Position numbers and translations under genes: made by a program. A DNA stretch of 53,478 bases, taken from NCBI GenBank assembly GCA_945881915.1, contig CAMCVW010000022.1:1-53478 (forward strand), read 5' to 3'. The notes below the pieces were generated by a model. That model was not told the origin of the DNA. It saw nothing but the letters and a program-made list of their open reading frames with translations, and did not search any database. Positions 24,929 through 33,673 of this stretch are shown here, piece after piece; the stretch's first letter is position 1, and each line of letters begins with the position of its first letter. The stretch comes from Thermoflexus hugenholtzii JAD2 (GTDB lineage Bacteria; Chloroflexota; Chloroflexia; Chloroflexales; Roseiflexaceae).

Positions 24929-27463
24929 TTATTCCTCTCGCAATGCGACTGCTGGCGAGACACGCGCGATACGCCACGCCGGGTAGATACCCGCCAACAC
25001 CGCAGCAATGACCGCGGTCAGCGCAGCCTGTATATAGATTTCTGGTTGCATGGCAAACTGGAGCGTCCATCCAAACGAAATGCGATTGATGACGTAGATG
25101 AGCGCCAGCGCCATTGCAGTGCCCACCGGCACCGCAACGATGCCCGCCACTGCACCCATCAGACTCGTCTCGGTCAGGATCAACTGCCAGAGTTGGCGTG
25201 GATCGAGACCGATGGCTCGGAGCATCCCGAATTCACGCATGCGTTCGAGTTGCATGGCGGTCAAGGCTGCGAGAATTCCCACGAACGCCACGATGGTTGC
25301 CAATAATTGCAGCACGTTGGTAATGGCAAATGTGCGGTCAAGCACCTCGACCGAAGTCGCCCGCAACGCGGCATTGGAACGCACCAAGAGCGCCACATTG
25401 GGGAAGGTCGTGCGGACCGCTTCGACGAATGCCTCGGGATCTGTTCCTGGCGTCACGAAGACGCCCAGCGACGTCAGCGAGTCGTCTGCATACCAGCGTG
25501 CATACCGGTCGAGCGGCAGCATCACCACACCGAGTTCGGTACCATAGTCATAGAATATCCCCGCAATGGGCACTAGCCTATCCCCCGTTGTTGTTTGCAA
25601 GAGGAAGGTGTCACCGACATGCAGATCACGTTTGAGCGCCAGTGGTTCCGAGATGATAATCGCGTCGTTGGCAAACGCCGGCCAAATTTGGTCGGGATTC
25701 CCCTCTGCCCACAAAAATGTCTCGTAGTCCGCAGATGTGACATCCAGGGCAATCTGGAGCACCGGCGTACGGTCTGTCGGTAGCATCGAGCTGCGATAGC
25801 GACGAATACGCACCACCCCCGGCAAGTCTGCGATGCGATCCGCGACCCCAGCCGGCAACGCCGTATCGAGTCGGTTGGCGTTGAGCGCCGGGGCTGACAC
25901 AAAGACATCGGCACGGATGGTTGTCGTCAACCAATCCACCACCGTGACACGGAAGCTGGCCACCATTAACCCGACAGCGATAGTCACCGCCACCGCAATC
26001 ATCAGCGCGGCAATTGCCACCCCAGTCCGGCTCAACGACGTGATGACGTCACGCACCGCCATCCCGGCAATCAAACCACCAAAACGCACGGCTAAGGGAC
26101 GCAGCGCATGCATCAGCATCACCGTCGTCCACGGAGTAACCATCGCCGCACCGAGTGTCAAAAACAACAAGCCCGCATAGCTGAACCATATCGATGGTCC
26201 CAACCACATCACCACGCCACCGACGACGATGCCCAGCAGGCCAAGCGCAGCGATGTACGGCACGATGCGGGTCATCTGCTCTTCGTACGAAGAACGCCGC
26301 AGCACCGTACGAGGCGGCGTCCGGGCAGCCTCGAGGGTCGGGATGGCTAATGCCACACACGAAGCCACGATCCCCAATACCGCGCCTTTGAGCAACGGAA
26401 TCAAGCCGATGTGGATCTGCGTGACATTCACCACGAAATAGATATCGTTGATCGTGCGTGCCACCAATGCCAACAATCCCTGAGCCAAGCCAATCCCCAG
26501 ACCAAGTCCGACCACCGTACCGATGATGGCGATTGCGCTCCCTTCGACGAGCATCAACACCGCCACTTCGCGTTGCGACACGCCGATGCACCGCAAGGTG
26601 CCGAGTAACTGGCGACGCTGGACGACCGAGAACGTCATCGTGTTGTAGATTAAGAACATTCCGACGACCATTGCCAACAGACTGAGTGCATTCAGGTTTA
26701 TCTCGAACGACGCAGTCATATCGGTCGTGCTCTGGGCGCGTTGCGCAGGGGTGGTCATGCGGATGCCGGTGGGCAAGAAATCCCGCAATATGGCTCGTTC
26801 TGCTTCGGAATGCAATATTACGTCAATCCGGTCGATGAAGCCATCGCGTTGCAACCAACGCTGGGCGGTGCCGATATCGGTCAACACCACATCATTCAAC
26901 AACGCACTCGAACTGCCTGCATCGTCATTCAGCACGGCGACAACACGCATCGGGCGTTCTATGCCCGATACGCGCACGAGTAAGTCTCTGCCTGGCACGA
27001 CCCCCAACGCCGCTGCGGTTTTGGCACCGAGGATCACACTGTCTGGCTGCGTGAGGAGTGCCGCCATGCCATTTTGGAGGGGTGTACCTGCGACCGACAT
27101 TGCAGGTCGGAACGCCACTTCACTGAATGGATCAATGCCGAGAATAGTCAGGGTGCGGGTAGGTTGTTGGGTCGTGATTGCATAGCCTTCGATGAGCGGG
27201 GCGCTCATGCGAATGCCGGCATCGCGCCGGAGTGAAACAAAAAACGCTTCGGGGATACCCTCCGGACCGCCGATGAGCTGATCCGTCGCTTTGCCACTGA
27301 TGCTCTCGGTCGACGCCAGAAACGCCCTGCGGGCACTCTCGTTGGCAATGTCGATAGCAATCACCACCGCCACACCCATCGCAACCCCGATGATAGCCAA
27401 TAACGCCTGCCATGGGCGGCGGAGCGGCCAGCGTAACGTGCTCTTCCAGAGAATGGGAATCAC
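24929..27463 (-). CDS. FtsX-like ABC transporter permease (two FtsX halves)
   Basis: An 844-residue permease. The first membrane helix lies near residues 20-38. A MacB-type periplasmic domain spans about 40-260, followed by three helices with the FtsX signature (FSVVQRRQLLGTLRCIGVSQ near 285). A further central set of helices, a second extracytoplasmic domain and a final FtsX half (REFGMLRAIGLDPRQL near 750) follow. It is the long two-module type that works with LolD-like ATPases as a mechanotransmitter or lipid/lipoprotein extractor. The start is GTG, overlapping the ATPase stop as GTGA. Confidence 0.92.
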   Translation of the reverse strand: MIPILWKSTLRWPLRRPWQALLAIIGVAMGVAVVIAIDIANESARRAFLASTESISGKATDQLIGGPEGIPEAFFVSLRRDAGIRMSAPLIEGYAITTQQPTRTLTILGIDPFSEVAFRPAMSVAGTPLQNGMAALLTQPDSVILGAKTAAALGVVPGRDLLVRVSGIERPMRVVAVLNDDAGSSSALLNDVVLTDIGTAQRWLQRDGFIDRIDVILHSEAERAILRDFLPTGIRMTTPAQRAQSTTDMTASFEINLNALSLLAMVVGMFLIYNTMTFSVVQRRQLLGTLRCIGVSQREVAVLMLVEGSAIAIIGTVVGLGLGIGLAQGLLALVARTINDIYFVVNVTQIHIGLIPLLKGAVLGIVASCVALAIPTLEAARTPPRTVLRRSSYEEQMTRIVPYIAALGLLGIVVGGVVMWLGPSIWFSYAGLLFLTLGAAMVTPWTTVMLMHALRPLAVRFGGLIAGMAVRDVITSLSRTGVAIAALMIAVAVTIAVGLMVASFRVTVVDWLTTTIRADVFVSAPALNANRLDTALPAGVADRIADLPGVVRIRRYRSSMLPTDRTPVLQIALDVTSADYETFLWAEGNPDQIWPAFANDAIIISEPLALKRDLHVGDTFLLQTTTGDRLVPIAGIFYDYGTELGVVMLPLDRYARWYADDSLTSLGVFVTPGTDPEAFVEAVRTTFPNVALLVRSNAALRATSVEVLDRTFAITNVLQLLATIVAFVGILAALTAMQLERMREFGMLRAIGLDPRQLWQLILTETSLMGAVAGIVAVPVGTAMALALIYVINRISFGWTLQFAMQPEIYIQAALTAVIAAVLAGIYPAWRIARVSPAVALREE

Positions 27464-28155
27464 AACAGTATCCCGCGGTCGTCATCGACGAGGCGTCCTG
27501 CCTGAATGCGGACCACACGGTCGGCGCTGGCAGCGACTTCTCGACTGTGCGTCACCATCAGCAGGGCATGCCCGCGTTGCTGCGCCAACTGTGTGAGTAA
27601 CGCCAAAATCTGCTCACCGGTGTCACTGTCGAGATTCCCAGTAGGTTCATCTGCCAGAATCAATGGCGGCTGATGCACCAATGCGCGAGCAACTGCGACA
27701 CGCTGTTGTTCCCCGCCCGACAGGCGATCTGGTGCAGTGCCCGCTCGATCGGCCAAGCCGACGTCGTGCAACAGTGCCATCGCTCGATCGTGGGCCGGGC
27801 GACCGACAATACCGTTCAACTCCAGTGGCAACAATACATTTTCCAATACCGAAAGCGTCGGGACGAGGTTAAAAAACTGAAAGACAAAGCCGATGGACGT
27901 ACGGCGAAAATGCGTCCGTGCGGTTTCGTTCATGGCGTTCAAATCGTGCCCACCCACCAGTACGGTCCCTGCATCTGCTCCGTCGATACCGCTGATGATG
28001 TTGAGGAGCGAGCTCTTTCCAGAACCACTTTTGCCCACCAAGGCAACGCGTTCCCCGGCATGGATATGCATATCGACACCATGCAATACTTGCCGCCGTA
28101 CCGCTCCTTCGTCATACCACTTTTCGACTGCACGCAACGACACGATGGGAATCAT
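27460..28155 (-). CDS. LolD/MacB-type ABC transporter ATPase
   Basis: A 231-residue ATPase with Walker A GKSGSGKSS (41-49), Q-loop FVFQFFNLVPTLS, signature LSGGEQQRVAVARAL and Walker B LILADEPTGNLDS. These are typical of the LolD/MacB/FtsE branch, which drives FtsX-type permeases. GTGAGG precedes the ATG; a TTG one codon earlier is possible. Its stop overlaps the permease start by 4 bp. It is the first gene of the operon ATPase-permease-AttH-membrane protein. Confidence 0.93.
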   Translation of the reverse strand: MIPIVSLRAVEKWYDEGAVRRQVLHGVDMHIHAGERVALVGKSGSGKSSLLNIISGIDGADAGTVLVGGHDLNAMNETARTHFRRTSIGFVFQFFNLVPTLSVLENVLLPLELNGIVGRPAHDRAMALLHDVGLADRAGTAPDRLSGGEQQRVAVARALVHQPPLILADEPTGNLDSDTGEQILALLTQLAQQRGHALLMVTHSREVAASADRVVRIQAGRLVDDDRGILL

Positions 28156-28187
28156 CAACGCCTCACATCCATATGGAACCTCTTCTC

Positions 28188-28196
28188 AGCATAGCA
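28188..28196 (-). promoter_or_regulatory. Extended -10 promoter for the ATPase-FtsX-AttH operon
   Basis: The minus strand reads TGCTATGCT, an extended -10, about 33 bp before the ATG at 28155. The -35 is not clear. Confidence 0.4.
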
Positions 28197-28224
28197 CGCG
28201 GAGCCCGGAATAGCATGAATAGAC

Positions 28225-28260
28225 GATGAAGAGAGCGCAGTAAAATGCGCTCTCTTCATC
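28225..28260 (-). terminator. Hairpin after the VanW gene
   Basis: A perfect 15-bp stem (GATGAAGAGAGCGCA and its complement) with a six-base loop lies 27 bp after the VanW gene stop. The tail on the minus strand (GTCTATTC) is only weakly U-rich, so it may act with low efficiency or stabilise the transcript end. Confidence 0.6.
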
Positions 28261-28286
28261 ATTTCTTAGCATATCAATCGGTCGAT

Positions 28287-29681
28287 TTAGCGGACGATTG
28301 CACCTGCCGGCGGCACAACGTCAGGACCAAACATGACATAGTCATACCAGCGCGCGTAACTCGTTTTGAAGTCGTCCGTATGCATTGGGGTACCATCCGC
28401 GGCGGTCACTGCGCGTCGGTAACTCACATGCATCCCACCACGACCGTAGACAAGTTGGCTCGTGGTGCCAGACTTCATCGTGGCATCATACTGCCAGACC
28501 GGAGCACTCGGTTGCGTCACATGCGTGATAAATGGCCCTTCGAAGTGCACCACTCGTCCATCGGGTATTCCCCATAATTCGATGGTCAGACGCAACTGCG
28601 TAGGATCATTGCGTACGACGACCATCAACGGACCTTGACTATCATTGCGGAAGCGGAAGTCGGTCGTCGGTTCCATCACCGTCGCATCAAAACCCACAAT
28701 GTCTTCATAGGTCGACACCACATAGGTATGCGGGATGCGCAATGTAATGGGGAATCCGCCGTTGGCTGCGGTGCGGAAGATAGTCGTCGACACCTGACAA
28801 ATCCCACCTGCAAATACCTTCGCGAGTTGCCCACTGATGATTCCGTAGCCTTCCACAAAATCAGTGTCGGTGAAGTTACTGTTTGCTAAAAATGAAAACT
28901 CCGCGCCGGCTGGAATCACCACACCGTCGATCATCGCCGCACCTTTGGCAATGTTTGTCCGTTTGGCATAACCTGCACCCTTATACGTCGTCGTCGCTGA
29001 TGCAACTCGCTCCACACCCGGCATGGGGTTGGTATAAGGTCTGAGATGCGGATTTCGGTCGATATACGCACGCCCCAGATTACTCATCCGTACGGTCGTC
29101 GTATACCCGTCGAGATGCTCTTCGAATCGTACCCGTTCAAAGTACTGTACCTTGACCGTGACACCATCGAGATCGATGTAGTACGCTTCTGTTAATGGAT
29201 AGCCAAATATAGCCAGACCGCCACGCTTGTTCCAAAATGTCTCGAAGCTCCCGCTGAGGGTATGCTGGGTCACGGCGAAGTATGTGCCTACGCCGGCCGA
29301 TGCAGGTGCAAATGCAGGGCCACGCAGGGCCGGATCGATGGCATCGACGGCAGTTGCCCCCAAACGACTCAACATCACGGAACTCTGTTCATCATGGCCA
29401 AAGGGCACCTCGAAGCGCGCACGTTCGAAGTATTGCACCCGCAAGCCCCCGTCCGTGATGATGGGAGTAAGCGGATTGCCAAATACTTCGTATCCGCCGT
29501 TTTGTTCATAGAAGAGCCGAAACGTGCCATGCAAGTACTGCCCTGTTTCACCAATATAGAGCACACCGCTACTCGGCGTCTGAACGCCCGTTGCTGCTCG
29601 TGTTCGTGGCAATTGCCGTGGGTTCGCCGAGGCCGCCGTCAACCCCAACAGCGCCACGAGTACTAAAAATACGTTTCGCAT
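28287..29681 (-). CDS. VanW family protein with two N-terminal repeat domains
   Basis: A 464-residue secreted protein with an N-terminal signal peptide (FLVLVALLGLTAASA). Two homologous repeats follow at about residues 45-110 and 130-200, each with G-F-x-x-F-W/Y, a GG, FGxPLT, and a VQYFERxRFE strand. They resemble the LGFP-like modules common in secreted Chloroflexota proteins. The VanW domain spans about 240-400, with AKGAAMIDGVVIPAGAEFSF and the signature GGICQVSTTIFRTA. VanW proteins are extracytoplasmic and linked to vancomycin-resistance clusters, but their activity is not settled; a cell-wall role is plausible. GGAGGAA supports this ATG. Confidence 0.9.
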   Translation of the reverse strand: MRNVFLVLVALLGLTAASANPRQLPRTRAATGVQTPSSGVLYIGETGQYLHGTFRLFYEQNGGYEVFGNPLTPIITDGGLRVQYFERARFEVPFGHDEQSSVMLSRLGATAVDAIDPALRGPAFAPASAGVGTYFAVTQHTLSGSFETFWNKRGGLAIFGYPLTEAYYIDLDGVTVKVQYFERVRFEEHLDGYTTTVRMSNLGRAYIDRNPHLRPYTNPMPGVERVASATTTYKGAGYAKRTNIAKGAAMIDGVVIPAGAEFSFLANSNFTDTDFVEGYGIISGQLAKVFAGGICQVSTTIFRTAANGGFPITLRIPHTYVVSTYEDIVGFDATVMEPTTDFRFRNDSQGPLMVVVRNDPTQLRLTIELWGIPDGRVVHFEGPFITHVTQPSAPVWQYDATMKSGTTSQLVYGRGGMHVSYRRAVTAADGTPMHTDDFKTSYARWYDYVMFGPDVVPPAGAIVR

Positions 29682-30032
29682 TGATTCCTCCACAGAATCA
29701 TTCTGTCCTGATCTGTTCAGGGCGACTCCCGCACCTGCGCATCGCTATGGGCATGGTCCGCATCACGTCAGTGCAAGCTGGCTTCTCCGCATCAGATACA
29801 CCGCATGACGTCACGCTGTGTGCGTGCCACTATTCACTACACCAAATTACCCTCGTTGTGGGTATTACAATTCCCTTTCATTCACCTGATAGAGAGTATC
29901 TCACAAAAGACGTTGTTTTGTGTGAATACTTTACATTTACGCAACCTTCCCGTCCACTGTGTCATCGCATCGGACAGACCCGCAAAATAGCAGTAAAATA
30001 AAACACAACACATACACTGGACTGAGGAACTG
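29682..30032. other. Divergent intergenic region (351 bp)
   Basis: No gene is supported here; the open frames lack ribosome binding sites and family features. The 3' part is AT-rich and holds TAAAAT (29994-29999) with CGGACA 17 bp upstream (29971-29976), the best promoter candidate for the amidotransferase gene at 30033. A weak GATA-N5-TATC inverted repeat lies at 29887-29901. Confidence 0.45.
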
Positions 30033-30776
30033 ATGACAAAACCGATTATCGGGATGACGTCTGGGCAGACCAACACGAGTGATTGGTCGCCATTGCTCGT
30101 GGGTGTGCGTCGATCGTACATCGACGCAATCATTGCAGCGGGCGGCATCCCGATGCTGTTACCCCCGGTGAGAGCGCAACATACCGACATTTTGGATGCA
30201 TACTTTGCCCAGGTGGATGGCATCCTCATCCCCGGCGGAGGCGACATCCAGCCGCATTTGTATGGTGCCGACAAACACCCCAAAACCGACAACATCGACG
30301 CTCTGCGCGACGACTCCGAGCTCTATCTAGCGCGCAAATCCGTCGAAACCGGCAAACCCCTGCTAGGCATCTGTCGTGGGCTGCAGGTCATCAACGTTGC
30401 CTTAGGCGGCACGCTCATCCAAGATTTACCGGACGAAGTCGGTGGTGAATTGGCCCACAACGAATCAGCCACGCGCGAAGACTGGACGCATATGGCGCAC
30501 ACCGTGCGCCTCGAAGCCGACTCGCAGTTGGCGACGTTGCTCCAAACGGAATCAATTGCCGTCAATTCCTTGCATCACCAAGCCATCGGCACCGTGGGCA
30601 AGGGCGTCCGCCCCGTCGCCTGGACCAACGACGGCGTCATCGAAGCCATCGAAGGCACCGGCCCCAACTTTATGGTGGCCGTCCAATGCCACCCCGAGAC
30701 GTTGCGTGGCGAAGCCGACCCCCGTTGGCAAGCCATGTTCGACCGCTTCGTCCAACGCTGCCAGCGCGCGCGCTGA
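30033..30776 (+). CDS. Class I glutamine amidotransferase-like hydrolase (peptidase C26, PuuD-like), copy 1
   Basis: A 247-residue enzyme. The nucleophile is C114 in GICRGLQVIN; H220 and E222 lie in AVQCHPET. GGGDIQPHLYG (68-78) matches the gamma-glutamyl-gamma-aminobutyrate hydrolase family. These enzymes cleave gamma-glutamyl amides in polyamine breakdown or similar pathways; the true substrate is uncertain. GAGGAA precedes the ATG. It is the first gene of a three-gene operon, and a homolog is the third gene. Confidence 0.9.
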   Translation: MTKPIIGMTSGQTNTSDWSPLLVGVRRSYIDAIIAAGGIPMLLPPVRAQHTDILDAYFAQVDGILIPGGGDIQPHLYGADKHPKTDNIDALRDDSELYLARKSVETGKPLLGICRGLQVINVALGGTLIQDLPDEVGGELAHNESATREDWTHMAHTVRLEADSQLATLLQTESIAVNSLHHQAIGTVGKGVRPVAWTNDGVIEAIEGTGPNFMVAVQCHPETLRGEADPRWQAMFDRFVQRCQRAR

Positions 30777-30797
30777 CGAGCAATAAAGGAAGAGACG

Positions 30798-31253
30798 ATG
30801 GAACCATCATTCATTGCACTCCCCGCCTTCCGCATTATCGGAATGCACCTGCGTGCGACACCTATGACACCCGAAATTCCGGCGCTGTGGGATACATTCC
30901 AGCCCTACCTCGACACCATCCCGACCATTCGGCCAAACGTCAGCTATGGCGTCCAACAAAACATGGACTCCGTCGCCATGAAGTTTGACTACTGGTGTGG
31001 CCTCGAAGTGGCTGCCGCTACGGAAGTACCGGCAGGCTTGGTCGAGAAAATCATCCCCGCCCAAGAATACGCTGTCTTCCCCTGTACCATGATCACCATC
31101 GGCGAGACATTCGGCTACATCTTCGACACGTGGCTCAAAGCCTCCGGCTATACCCTCACCAGTGGCCCCTACTACGAACGCTATGGTGTAGAATTCGATG
31201 GCACGCCCGAAGCACCGCTGGACATCTATATCCCCATTACGCTGCACGCATAA
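30798..31253 (+). CDS. GyrI-like/effector-binding domain protein
   Basis: A 151-residue stand-alone GyrI-like (AraC effector-binding, SOUL-type) domain. Typical features are the N-terminal FRIIGMHLRATPM, the central YGVQQN, EVPAGLVEKIIPAQEYAVFPC near 75-95, and the C-terminal YYERYGVEFDG...LDIYIPI. Such domains bind small hydrophobic or cationic molecules. AAAGGAAGAG lies before the ATG. It sits between two C26 hydrolases, which suggests it senses or buffers their substrate or product (inference). Confidence 0.88.
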   Translation: MEPSFIALPAFRIIGMHLRATPMTPEIPALWDTFQPYLDTIPTIRPNVSYGVQQNMDSVAMKFDYWCGLEVAAATEVPAGLVEKIIPAQEYAVFPCTMITIGETFGYIFDTWLKASGYTLTSGPYYERYGVEFDGTPEAPLDIYIPITLHA

Positions 31254-31275
31254 CCACACACAGAAGGACTCATCA

Positions 31276-32010
31276 ATGACGAAGCGTCCCATTATCGGTA
31301 TTCCCACCTCGCTCTCGCACGACAGCTGGGGTTGTGAATTCCTCGGTAACTCGCAGACGTACATCCGCGCCATCGAGCACGCCGGCGGTGTCCCTTTGCT
31401 TTTGCCAACCTCCGAAAATCGCGAAGTCCTCGACGGCCTCTACGGCGTCATCGATGGGCTGTTGCTGGCGGGCGGCGTCGACATCCATCCCGATGCCTAC
31501 GGGCATGCGGCGCACCCCAAATTGGGCAGCAATAACCTCGAGCAAGACAGTGCCGAAGTCTATCTGACCAAGCGCGCAGCTGCCGACGGCAAGCCTATCC
31601 TGGGTATCTGCCGTGGCCACCAGATGCTCAACGTAGCACTGGGCGGGACGTTGTTCCAAGATATCCCGGCCGAAATCGCCGGCAGCCTCGATCACTCGTT
31701 CTCGGCCAACCTCAAAGACGGCAAAATCCTGGCCCACGATATCCAAATCGGCGAAGACAGTTGGCTGGCCGAAGCCCTCGAGCAGACCGTCATCAAGACC
31801 AACAGCATGCACCACCAATCGGTGCGCGATGTTGCGCCGTCGCTGCGGGTCGTCGGTACCACTGCCGATGGCGTCGTCGAGGTCATCGAATCGACCGGAA
31901 CGAACTTCGCCGTTGGCATCCAGTCCCACCCCGAGGAGCTCTGGAATACGACCGAGACCAAGTGGCAGAAGCTCTTCGACGCGTATATCACCGAAGTCCT
32001 CAAGCACTAA
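31276..32010 (+). CDS. Class I glutamine amidotransferase-like hydrolase (peptidase C26, PuuD-like), copy 2
   Basis: A 244-residue homolog of the protein at 30033, with nucleophile C112 in GICRGHQMLN and H218/E220 in IQSHPEE. It matches copy 1 along its length but is clearly diverged, so the duplication is old. AGAAGGA lies before this ATG; reading further upstream would overlap the GyrI gene in another frame. It is the last gene of the operon, closed by the terminator at 32023. Confidence 0.9.
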   Translation: MTKRPIIGIPTSLSHDSWGCEFLGNSQTYIRAIEHAGGVPLLLPTSENREVLDGLYGVIDGLLLAGGVDIHPDAYGHAAHPKLGSNNLEQDSAEVYLTKRAAADGKPILGICRGHQMLNVALGGTLFQDIPAEIAGSLDHSFSANLKDGKILAHDIQIGEDSWLAEALEQTVIKTNSMHHQSVRDVAPSLRVVGTTADGVVEVIESTGTNFAVGIQSHPEELWNTTETKWQKLFDAYITEVLKH

Positions 32011-32022
32011 TCTTCCCTTCCC

Positions 32023-32052
32023 AACGCCCTGCCAGGCTGGTAGGGCGTTTTT
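32023..32052 (+). terminator. Terminator of the C26 operon
   Basis: The 12-bp stem AACGCCCTGCCA / TGGTAGGGCGTT (one G-T pair) with loop GGC runs into five T residues, 12 bp after the stop codon. Confidence 0.88.
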
Positions 32053-32214
32053 CTATGGAAAAAGGATCACTCCCTGCGGTCCCCGCTGTGGATAACGATG
32101 CGGTCGGCGAAAACGGAGCCGACTCCAGCCGCGTTGCGCGGACAGCCACTTGGTTCCGCCCGCCTCGTGCCCGACCCGATGATGGACGGCCCTGGCCAAG
32201 AGCCGCTGTACCGC
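32053..32214 (+). other. Orphan interval between two plus-strand terminators
   Basis: About 160 bp lying after one plus-strand terminator and before another, without a supported protein gene. It contains nested complementary segments: GTCGGC/GCCGAC around a nine-base loop, GCGG/CCGC outside it, and GCTGT/ACAGC further out. A structured small RNA is possible, but no promoter is visible and no known RNA family is recognised. Confidence 0.35.
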
Positions 32215-32251
32215 AACGCCCCATGCATCGACGATGCACGGGGCGTTTTTT
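32215..32251 (+). terminator. Second plus-strand terminator
   Basis: AACGCCCC-A-TGCATC pairs with GATGCA-C-GGGGCGTT (one mismatch) around GAC, followed by six T residues. On the minus strand the tail is GCGG, so it cannot easily serve the gene ending at 32265. Confidence 0.75.
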
Positions 32252-32264
32252 GGCAGGCGCTGGG

Positions 32265-33167
32265 TTAGTTGAGCGCTGCAAGTGCCGGGGTCAGTTCTTC
32301 TTGGGTCAATCCGCCTTCGTAGCGGCCGACGATGACACCCTTGGAATTAATCAAAAACAACCATGGTTCAGACTGCAACTTCCAGGCGTAGTATGCATCC
32401 GAAACGCCGGCTTTGCGTTCTTCATCGGTCAGATTGCGACCTTCGTTCATTGCGGTTTGGAAGATTGCATTCTGCTGTGCAAACGAATCCCCAAACGGGA
32501 AGCGGTATATTTCGCTGTGAATGAAGGTAATTTCGGAGCCGAAGGTTTTGGCCAAATCGGCATATACCTTCACGCTGGGACCACACACCGCAGTCCGGCA
32601 AAATCCCGGTGTTGCAAAGAGCAACGCAATCGGCTTTTTGGCTGCGAGTGCATCGTCGAGTGACGTGGCATACAGGCTCGGTTCGGTGACTGCTGCAGAA
32701 CTCAGCTCTAAGGGATCGGTGACGGTCGCAGCCGTCAGTGTCTTGGCAGCTATTGCCAAATCGCCGATTTTGGGGGCAATGGCACGCTCGAGGACGGTGA
32801 GTTGGACATTGGCTTGTGCTGTTGTGCCAGCGATGGTGGTGTCGATTTGCACGCCGTAGTTCCCGGCCATGGCGAAGTCGAATGTCGCAACATAGACAGC
32901 GGCAGGTAATCCTTTGCCGAAATAGATTGCGGTGCTGGTGCCGATTGGTTTCGTTTTATCGATGTCGAGATTGAAGAACGTGGCAGTCACGACAGCTGTG
33001 GGATCGTTCAACGGTGAGCCATTTTGAATAATGCCAATGGGTAAGCGATTCGGGCCAACGACGGCTTCGGTGAATGCAAATACGGGGGTGACTTCGGTCG
33101 AGGCAACGGGGCTTTGGCTACAGGCCACCGACCAGAACGCAACCAACAGCAAGAACAGACGACGCAT
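32265..33167 (-). CDS. Lipoprotein with thioredoxin-like domain
   Basis: A 300-residue lipoprotein (lipobox FWSVACSQ). An N-terminal Ig-like/beta region of about 150 residues is followed by a thioredoxin-like fold from about residue 185 (KPIALLFATPGFCRTAVCGP). The Cys pair is spaced C-x4-C instead of the usual CxxC, so it may be a redox or metal-binding variant such as the Sco/peroxiredoxin branch. The C-terminal strands SEPWLFLINSKGVIVGRYEGG fit the fold. It acts outside the membrane. GGAGG lies before the ATG. It is a single-gene unit. Confidence 0.85.
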   Translation of the reverse strand: MRRLFLLLVAFWSVACSQSPVASTEVTPVFAFTEAVVGPNRLPIGIIQNGSPLNDPTAVVTATFFNLDIDKTKPIGTSTAIYFGKGLPAAVYVATFDFAMAGNYGVQIDTTIAGTTAQANVQLTVLERAIAPKIGDLAIAAKTLTAATVTDPLELSSAAVTEPSLYATSLDDALAAKKPIALLFATPGFCRTAVCGPSVKVYADLAKTFGSEITFIHSEIYRFPFGDSFAQQNAIFQTAMNEGRNLTDEERKAGVSDAYYAWKLQSEPWLFLINSKGVIVGRYEGGLTQEELTPALAALN

Positions 33168-33231
33168 GCTGACCTCCGGGTATAGACGACTTGGTATAAG
33201 TGTACACGACCAGCATCGCGTCAGGTACGGG

Positions 33232-33260
33232 TACACAAAAGCGCGTATGAATGGTATACT
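33232..33260 (+). promoter_or_regulatory. Promoter of the STAS/HATPase/SpoIIE operon
   Basis: TACACA (33232-33237) lies 17 bp before TATACT (33255-33260), which is preceded by TGG, giving an extended -10. It lies 47 bp before the ATG at 33307. Confidence 0.5.
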
Positions 33261-33306
33261 GACCAAACGCAGTTGTGTTCTCACTGCGAGGAAGGGAGAA
33301 TGCGAA

Positions 33307-33657
33307 ATGGAAATCACGCAGAAGCGCTTGAATCGCGTCGATTTGTTGCACGTCAGCGGTCGCCTCGATGCCATGCATGCCCCAGCACTCCGGAACAAAA
33401 TCGAAGAACTCTTCGCTGAAGGTCGCTACCGGATTGTCCTCGACTTCAGCGGTTTGGAGTATGTGGCCAGCCCTGGATTGCGCGTCCTCATCGAAGCCCG
33501 CAAAAAAGCACGTGACTGGAAGATAACCGACTTCGAAGGCGGCGATGTCCGATTGGCGAGTTTGCCCAACCGCATCCGTGAGGTCTTTGACCTGACCGGA
33601 TTCACGTCGTTGTTTGATATTTATGCCGATGCCACCGAGGCGGTCGGATCCTTCTAG
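33307..33657 (+). CDS. STAS-domain anti-sigma factor antagonist (RsbV/SpoIIAA-like)
   Basis: A 116-residue single STAS domain. The strand-loop LDFSGLEYVASPGLRVL contains S55 at the position of the phosphorylatable Ser (the usual SSGL is ASPGL). The family binds the HATPase kinase/anti-sigma factor and is switched by phosphorylation. AAGGGAG lies before the ATG. It is the first gene of a partner-switching operon; the HATPase fusion starts 17 bp after its stop. Confidence 0.92.
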   Translation: MEITQKRLNRVDLLHVSGRLDAMHAPALRNKIEELFAEGRYRIVLDFSGLEYVASPGLRVLIEARKKARDWKITDFEGGDVRLASLPNRIREVFDLTGFTSLFDIYADATEAVGSF

Positions 33658-33673
33658 TCGAACGAGTAGAGCC

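Noticed and set aside
29887-29901. GATA-N5-TATC inverted repeat before the amidotransferase gene as a third Zur-like site
   Set aside because: Only four of seven half-site positions pair, and neither neighbouring gene is linked to metals.
32053-32214. 6S RNA, SRP RNA or tmRNA in the orphan interval
   Set aside because: None of the conserved sequence hallmarks of these RNAs could be found.
31761-32663. Open frame of 300 codons on the plus strand across the C26 gene end and the lipoprotein gene
   Set aside because: It crosses two terminators and overlaps two well-supported genes in other frames.
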